From: JAKQEM01 sp964391185
Lineage (GTDB): Bacteria > Patescibacteriota > Gracilibacteria > Peribacterales > Peribacteraceae
DNA: 27,982 nt
Direction of reading: 5' to 3'
Assembly (NCBI GenBank): GCA_964391185.1
Contig: CAYMIX010000013.1
Span: forward strand, 1-27,982
The notes below the pieces were generated by a model, which did not search any database, was not told the DNA's origin, and saw nothing but the letters and a program-made list of their open reading frames with translations. This document shows positions 23,935 through 27,982 of this stretch, one piece after another (the first letter of the stretch is position 1; each line of letters starts with the position of its first letter). Made by a program: the position numbers and the translations under genes.

Positions 23935-25998
23935 TTACTTCGTTTTGCTTCCACTCTTGGATTTGGAAGCGGCTGCTTGTTGTGCTAATTTGTTAGACTC
24001 CTTAGTCTGTTGCAATTTCTGCTGATGTTCTACTTGTTTGTTTTGTAGGGTTTGTGCGCTTTTTGCACGTTCCGTTGCAGTGAAGATGTTAGCCATAGCA
24101 ATGTCGGAAGAGGCTTTGAGCATGGACTTTTCTTGTTCCATCTGCATCTTCTGAGCATGTTCTTGCTGATCCATAGCCATTTGCTGTTCTTTGGATCGAG
24201 CGTCTAGCTCCATAGTCATCTGCTTACTTTGTAGATCAACAGCAGCTTTCTGCTGGTCTGCTTCCATTTTCGCCTGAATCGCCATCATCTTGGGATCAGG
24301 TGGGGCAGGAGGCAATTGGCCGCTTTGTTGCACCTGTTGGCTAAAGAGCTTTTGCCAGTTGGGCTGTTCTTGTGCTTCTAGTACACGAGAGAACACCTCA
24401 ATTGGATCAAGCATACCTGGAACCATTGGGAGCAATTCTAACAGTCCTTGTGCTTTCAAGAGCTTTTCTGTCTGACTAACAGCAGTAGGATCAGCACCAG
24501 GACAAATGTCGTAAACGCTCTTGTCAAAGTCTTCAGGACCAATGTTTGTATCGAGTACAGCTACATAGGTATTGGGATCAAGGAACGTGGCGTTTAGATC
24601 AAAAATCTTACCAAACTCTTCTTGAAGAGCACGGAACAGTCGTTTGTAGACAGCAGTGAAAACCTTCATGCCCTGCTCAATGGAAGCCATTGTGGTAGTG
24701 GCAGGAGTGTTCTGACCGGGCATCTTGCCAACAAAGATTTCAGCAACTGAGGCAAGCTCTTTACCAGAAGTGATAAGAGTGCCCATAAGCTCGAATAAGA
24801 CGTTGCTTGGGTCTTTGGCTGGTAGAGGTACAATCTGCTTGCGCAAATCGTCTCCTGTGGCGTTTACGGGCTTCCATTCACCTGGTTGGAAGCGTTGGTC
24901 ACCCATCTTGAGACGCAGACCCTTACCAATGAAACCGCTCTGTAGGTTGCTCAGAGAGCCAGCATCTACAAGCTGGTTGATGATGGTGTTTACGGACTCG
25001 TTAAGTGGGCCAAGAAGGACACCAAAGCCAATATCATAAAAAGAGCCATCTGGATTAGGAACAAAGCCAAACTTGGTGTACATTTGAATTGGCTTAACCT
25101 TAACCACTGTCTTGCCATCCATTTCCACATCGTCCAGTCGGAAGCGTGGGTAGATAGCCAAGATTTTGCCTGAGTTGCGCTCGAACGTAACTGTGTAAGG
25201 AATTGCATAACCAGTGTCCTTTAGATCAAGGAATGTATGCTGTTCAATCAACTCATAAGGAGTTGTTTCATCAATTACAGTGTGCGAGCCAGTAGACTCG
25301 GGCATCTGTGGATCACCTAGATCAACGTCCAGATAAATCTTCTTTAGCTGACGTTCCTTGAGTTTGCGGCGTGACGTGGGAATAATCTCACTGATACGCT
25401 CACAATCATTTAGGTCTTTTGTCCAGTAGTTGACAATCAGATTCTGGGGAAGCACCATCTTGGAGATGATGGTGTCTTCACTGCGGTCGTAGAAAGTCTT
25501 CTTGAACATAGTACCGATGACTGGAAGCATCATCAGCATCTTGTCCATTTCCTCTTCCCAGCCATTAAGCTCGTGCATCACTTGGTATGACATGTAGTCA
25601 GACACACGATTGGCTTTTTCAAGCTTCTGTCCGTCTGCATCCTTACCAATAACCTGAGCCTTTACAATCTTGCCATTAGAGGGCACTAGGCTAGGATATG
25701 CCCGTGCAGCAAACTGCATGGCAGCAGTGGAGAGGAGAGGGTATTTAATGTTGCTAGCACCGGGCCAAGGATAGCTCTTATGCTCACGTAGCTGTTTAGC
25801 CAGCCCAATCCATTCTTCCATGTCTTCGTGCCACTCAGAGCACGAGAGAAGGTCAAGTTCAAAACCTGTCTTGCAGTCGTTGGAAATCTCTGCTAGCTTG
25901 TCGTCTGACAGGGTTTCTGCCAGATTCTTGTTGGCAAGCTCAATATCCGGTGATTGGGCTTCGTCCATCATTGGCATATCCGCTTGATTCGAGTTCAT
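23935..25998 (-). CDS. Portal protein
   Basis: A 687-residue portal, forming the dodecameric ring through which DNA is packaged. I chose ATG 25998, which has GAGGAA ten bases upstream; an in-frame TTG at 26043 would add 15 residues. Portal features include a WPGASNIKYPL segment (the KSYPWPGASN stretch in the N-terminal third), a large helical and beta core, PIQMYTKFGFVPNPDGSFYDIGFGVLLGPLNES with a loop-and-helix typical of the wing/stem, and TMASIEQGMKVFTAVYKRLFRALQEEFGKIFDL. The last ~130 residues are a long Gln/Lys/Met-rich coiled coil (barrel-like tail). The gene overlaps the terminase 3' end by 59 bases. Confidence 0.9.
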   Translation of the reverse strand: MNSNQADMPMMDEAQSPDIELANKNLAETLSDDKLAEISNDCKTGFELDLLSCSEWHEDMEEWIGLAKQLREHKSYPWPGASNIKYPLLSTAAMQFAARAYPSLVPSNGKIVKAQVIGKDADGQKLEKANRVSDYMSYQVMHELNGWEEEMDKMLMMLPVIGTMFKKTFYDRSEDTIISKMVLPQNLIVNYWTKDLNDCERISEIIPTSRRKLKERQLKKIYLDVDLGDPQMPESTGSHTVIDETTPYELIEQHTFLDLKDTGYAIPYTVTFERNSGKILAIYPRFRLDDVEMDGKTVVKVKPIQMYTKFGFVPNPDGSFYDIGFGVLLGPLNESVNTIINQLVDAGSLSNLQSGFIGKGLRLKMGDQRFQPGEWKPVNATGDDLRKQIVPLPAKDPSNVLFELMGTLITSGKELASVAEIFVGKMPGQNTPATTTMASIEQGMKVFTAVYKRLFRALQEEFGKIFDLNATFLDPNTYVAVLDTNIGPEDFDKSVYDICPGADPTAVSQTEKLLKAQGLLELLPMVPGMLDPIEVFSRVLEAQEQPNWQKLFSQQVQQSGQLPPAPPDPKMMAIQAKMEADQQKAAVDLQSKQMTMELDARSKEQQMAMDQQEHAQKMQMEQEKSMLKASSDIAMANIFTATERAKSAQTLQNKQVEHQQKLQQTKESNKLAQQAAASKSKSGSKTK

Positions 25999-27463
25999 CA
26001 AAATATTGTTCCTCTTCAATTTCGTCTTGAGTAGGCGCCTCAACTAACATATTGAGGAGGAGTCCTAGATAAGCAAATGCATCTACTTGGTCGTCATGGG
26101 TATCACGGGGAAAACGAGTAAGCTCGTCTTCAAAAGTAGAATACCAATCTGCTCCCTTATCAAACTTGACACTCTTGGCTCTCATTCGTGCTTGAATTGA
26201 CTTACCACGAGCAATTTTATCTTTACCACCATGCTTGAGTTTTACAAGAGAAGGGAACACATTGTGTCTAATCATCTCTTCATTCAAGAATGGACCGATA
26301 GCCTTTGAAACCTGCATCTCCTCAATACCGAACAATTCTGGCTTATAGATGCGTTCCAGGTCCAAAATCATGTCTACAATTTCTCGACCGTCTAGACGTT
26401 CTCGAATGACATTCTTTACATGGATACGTCTATGTTCGTCAATTCCTGAAATAAGGAACACAGAATAGTCTGCTCTATCTGCTTCAGAAATAGCCAAGTC
26501 GGCTGTGATGTAATATTTAAGAGGAAGTTTCTTGTCCTCGTCAGTTAACGCCTCGAAGTCCCCTCGTTTGAAGTAGGCGACAGACTCGTCCAACGGGATG
26601 TTCAAATATTCTTGAGAGTATACGTCTGGCATCCCCATGCCGGTGTACTCTTCCTTTTTTTCCTTTAAGCTTGCTGCTGAATGTTTCTCGGGCCATAAAA
26701 TCTCGGAAAAGTCATCGGTGTGGGCTCGATATTTGACAGAAATCCAGCCGTTTCTCCTGATTTCACTCCACAACTTTAGGGGTTCTTGGTGACTCCATCG
26801 GTCATAGGGCTTTGGCATCAAGCGCTCTAGCAAGCTATCCATATGCAGGATAGTGCCTACTACACGAATAATTCCCTTGGAAGAAATACATGGAAGAAGA
26901 GCAGAATAAAACCATTTTCTCATCTTCTCACGTCGTTCTTTATTTATAACTAACTCGTCATTCTCAAGGTCGTCACAAAGTATGATATCAGGACGAGTAC
27001 CGTTCCAGATTAAACCGCGTAGCTTTTGTTCTGCACCTTTGGCAATGACACGAAACTTGTCTCCGTCCTCAAATTCGACAATAATGTCAGTTTCTGTCTC
27101 TTTTACAAACTGAACAACACCTTTTTCATTCCGTTTGATACCGAAAAGTTCAATCAGAGGTATGTTTTCTTGTAATTGTTCCTTGAAATATCCCAGGAAC
27201 ATCGATGCCTGAGACTCTGTATCGGATACTAGGAGCATAAACTTGCGTTCCCGAAACAAGAGGGTAGCAAGACCATACGATACCGTCATACCAGTTGTTT
27301 TGGCATGTCCCCGAGGCGCAGCTAGTGCCACCATCCGGTTGTTGCTTGTGAAGTATTTCCATCCTTCTCTGTGAAAATCAGGGGTTTTTACAGGATCGTC
27401 AAACTTTTTGGCTAAGACTGCTCCTACAAAACCTTCAATGGTATCACTTGTTAATAGGGACAT
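25940..27463 (-). CDS. terL: Terminase large subunit
   Basis: A 507-residue DNA-packaging motor and nuclease, numbered from ATG 27463. The ATPase part has Walker A APRGHAKTT (49-57), Walker B-like DIILCDDLE (159-167) and a coupling-like VVGTILH (201-207). The nuclease part has the acidic triad regions ITADLAISE (Asp322), FGIEEMQ (Glu381) and DTHDDQVDAFAYLG (Asp454-Asp461). An ATG at 27490 adds nine residues (MGRSASLNK) but has no ribosome site. ATG 27463 is preceded by AGGAG, though 16 bases away, so the start is not fully settled; both overlap the lipoprotein gene. No clear small-subunit terminase gene is visible just upstream. Confidence 0.93.
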   Translation of the reverse strand: MSLLTSDTIEGFVGAVLAKKFDDPVKTPDFHREGWKYFTSNNRMVALAAPRGHAKTTGMTVSYGLATLLFRERKFMLLVSDTESQASMFLGYFKEQLQENIPLIELFGIKRNEKGVVQFVKETETDIIVEFEDGDKFRVIAKGAEQKLRGLIWNGTRPDIILCDDLENDELVINKERREKMRKWFYSALLPCISSKGIIRVVGTILHMDSLLERLMPKPYDRWSHQEPLKLWSEIRRNGWISVKYRAHTDDFSEILWPEKHSAASLKEKKEEYTGMGMPDVYSQEYLNIPLDESVAYFKRGDFEALTDEDKKLPLKYYITADLAISEADRADYSVFLISGIDEHRRIHVKNVIRERLDGREIVDMILDLERIYKPELFGIEEMQVSKAIGPFLNEEMIRHNVFPSLVKLKHGGKDKIARGKSIQARMRAKSVKFDKGADWYSTFEDELTRFPRDTHDDQVDAFAYLGLLLNMLVEAPTQDEIEEEQYFDELESSGYANDGRSPITGY

Positions 27464-27572
27464 TTTGTTTAAACTGGCACTCCTGCCCATGTGGGCAATA
27501 AACCATGCCCCCTAGCTTGAAACTGGAACATCCAGAGAGGAAAATTACAACACAGATAAGAAACTTTTTCAT
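27444..27572 (-). CDS. Small lipoprotein upstream of terminase; possible outer-membrane lysis component
   Basis: A 42-residue protein, short enough to be missed by size cut-offs. It starts with ATG 27572 in an ATGA overlap with the HNH-like gene stop, and AAGGGA lies before it. A lipoprotein signal is clear: MKK, hydrophobic FLICVVIFL, then lipobox LSGC with Cys15 as the acylated residue. The +2 residue is Ser, which favours outer-membrane sorting. The mature part is about 28 residues, includes Cys26 and Cys32 (YCPHGQEC), and ends KQNVPINK. In many podoviruses the spanin genes lie beside the terminase, so an o-spanin-like role is possible. However, the mature part is not Pro-rich and no inner-membrane partner gene is seen here. 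The 3' end overlaps terminase. Confidence 0.72.
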   Translation of the reverse strand: MKKFLICVVIFLSGCSSFKLGGMVYCPHGQECQFKQNVPINK

Positions 27573-27865
27573 CGTTTTTCCCTTTTGCTTTTCTGGCTTT
27601 TCATGCTACCATCCGCATTGCGGGCAAAGCTTCGATTGCTTGATTGAGATGTAACGCGCGTGTTGCTTTTGCTATTAGAGCCTCCTTTTGAGAGGGCTTT
27701 AACGTGGTCCAGATCGCGACCATCTCCCTTAGAAGTTCGTCCGTCTGCATTAGATGCATTACGAGCAATTGTACGGAGGCTTCGGTTGTGTCGTTGTTCT
27801 TCTGTGGAATGGTATTTTCGGTATTCCGTGGCATAATCACGCTTCCCGTTCTTCATGTACGGCAT
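27569..27865 (-). CDS. HNH-like endonuclease near terminase
   Basis: A 98-residue, very basic protein with an HNH-type core: DLDHVKALSKGGSNSKSNTRV (51-71) with Asp53/His54, then Asn68, and NRSF with Asn77 in place of the last His. Small proteins with (D)xDHxxPLSKGGSNxxxN(x)RV and NRSF are widespread in phages, often near terminase genes, and are annotated as HNH endonucleases. HNH proteins of other phages assist terminase in cleavage or packaging. The first ATG (27865) is preferred because GGAGA lies six bases upstream. The N-terminus (KNGKRDYATEYRKYHSTEEQ) is a helical basic region and the Lys/Arg/Ser tail suggests DNA binding. Catalytic competence is uncertain. Confidence 0.72.
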   Translation of the reverse strand: MPYMKNGKRDYATEYRKYHSTEEQRHNRSLRTIARNASNADGRTSKGDGRDLDHVKALSKGGSNSKSNTRVTSQSSNRSFARNADGSMKSQKSKREKR

Positions 27866-27982
27866 CTGGATTCTCCGTGTATTCGATTGTCTCAGCAGCT
27901 TCCTGGTTTGTTACACCTCTGGCTAGGTCGCTGAAAGCCTTGGCAAGTTTGTTCAATTTGTCTTCAATGTGCTCTGCTGACA
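27837..27982 (-). CDS. Small helical phage protein, 5' end at or beyond the window edge
   Basis: The frame is open from the right edge to the TGA at 27837-27839. The edge bases on the minus strand are TG-TCA, so if the next base outside is A the gene starts with ATG exactly one base beyond the window, giving 48 residues. The product reads SAEHIEDKLNKLAKAFSDL, then ARGVTNQEAAETIEYTENPD, then AVHEEREA. It is a single helix-rich, acidic protein with an amphipathic N-terminal half. It overlaps the HNH-like gene start by 29 bases. Its place ahead of the HNH-like and terminase genes could suit a small packaging factor, but it is far too short for a typical small terminase subunit. Function unknown. 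Confidence 0.65.
   Translation of the reverse strand, partial: SAEHIEDKLNKLAKAFSDLARGVTNQEAAETIEYTENPDAVHEEREA

Noticed and set aside
23930..24000. A ribosomal frameshift from the portal into the 49-codon frame
   Set aside because: The portal 3' end offers no canonical slippery heptamer in the right phase, and portal proteins do not need such an extension. The ATT start explains the layout more simply.
25999..26043. TTG start for the portal 15 codons upstream
   Set aside because: ATG 25998 has GAGGAA at good spacing, and the extra residues are basic and unlike a portal N-terminus.
27484..27497. Palindrome TGCCCATGTGGGCA as an operator
   Set aside because: It is short, lies inside the lipoprotein coding region and over an alternative terminase ATG, and no second copy was noticed. 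Coincidence is likely.
27601..27840. An alternative 79-codon minus-strand frame overlapping the HNH-like gene
   Set aside because: The HNH-like frame has a ribosome site, a conserved core motif and clean junctions with both neighbours. This frame has none of these.

Overview
The window is a stretch of a tailed-phage genome (Caudoviricetes). A short-tailed, podovirus-like virion is the best fit: large terminase, portal, scaffold, a Mu-gpT-like major capsid protein, P22 gp4-like and gp10-like head-to-tail proteins, tailspikes, and large internal (ejection) proteins are all present, while no tape measure, tail tube or sheath gene is seen. A GH19-type endolysin and a small lipoprotein with a lipobox point to a Gram-negative host. 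I see no tRNA, rRNA, CRISPR array, integrase or insertion sequence.

Layout. Bases 2-966 run rightward and hold the end of a class II-type ribonucleotide reductase gene and an overlapping small gene. A strong hairpin at 972-997 separates them from everything else, which runs leftward on the minus strand. In transcription order from the right edge: a small truncated gene, an HNH-like nuclease, a small lipoprotein, terminase large subunit, portal, a 49-residue gene with an apparent ATT start, a GroES-like co-chaperonin, scaffold, a small conserved protein, a decoration-like protein, the major capsid protein and a capsid-associated protein. A near-perfect intrinsic terminator with a TTCG loop (20171-20196) closes this head block. 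The tail block follows: two small proteins, a 1588-residue tail fibre, a beta-sandwich protein, a beta-propeller-like protein, a membrane/coiled-coil protein, a zinc-ribbon protein, the gp4-like adaptor, the gp10-like protein, a beta-helix tailspike and a small fibre protein. Last come three internal virion protein candidates and the endolysin.

The minus-strand block reads as a packed late operon. Most neighbours abut or overlap, with TAATG, ATGA or ATGATT(A/G)A junctions, implying extensive translational coupling. These junctions also settle several start codons.

The most unusual content: (1) a zinc-metallopeptidase-like domain with an HExxH motif, encoded by an AT-rich segment inside the 1561-residue internal virion protein and flanked by two copies of a VPxxQRG motif; (2) a terminator-like hairpin inside the first codons of that gene; (3) a coupled small gene that seems to start with ATT; (4) a phage GroES in the head-assembly block; (5) two real small genes below usual ORF size cut-offs (47-residue protein, 42-residue lipoprotein); and (6) at least four candidate host-binding or depolymerase proteins clustered together.
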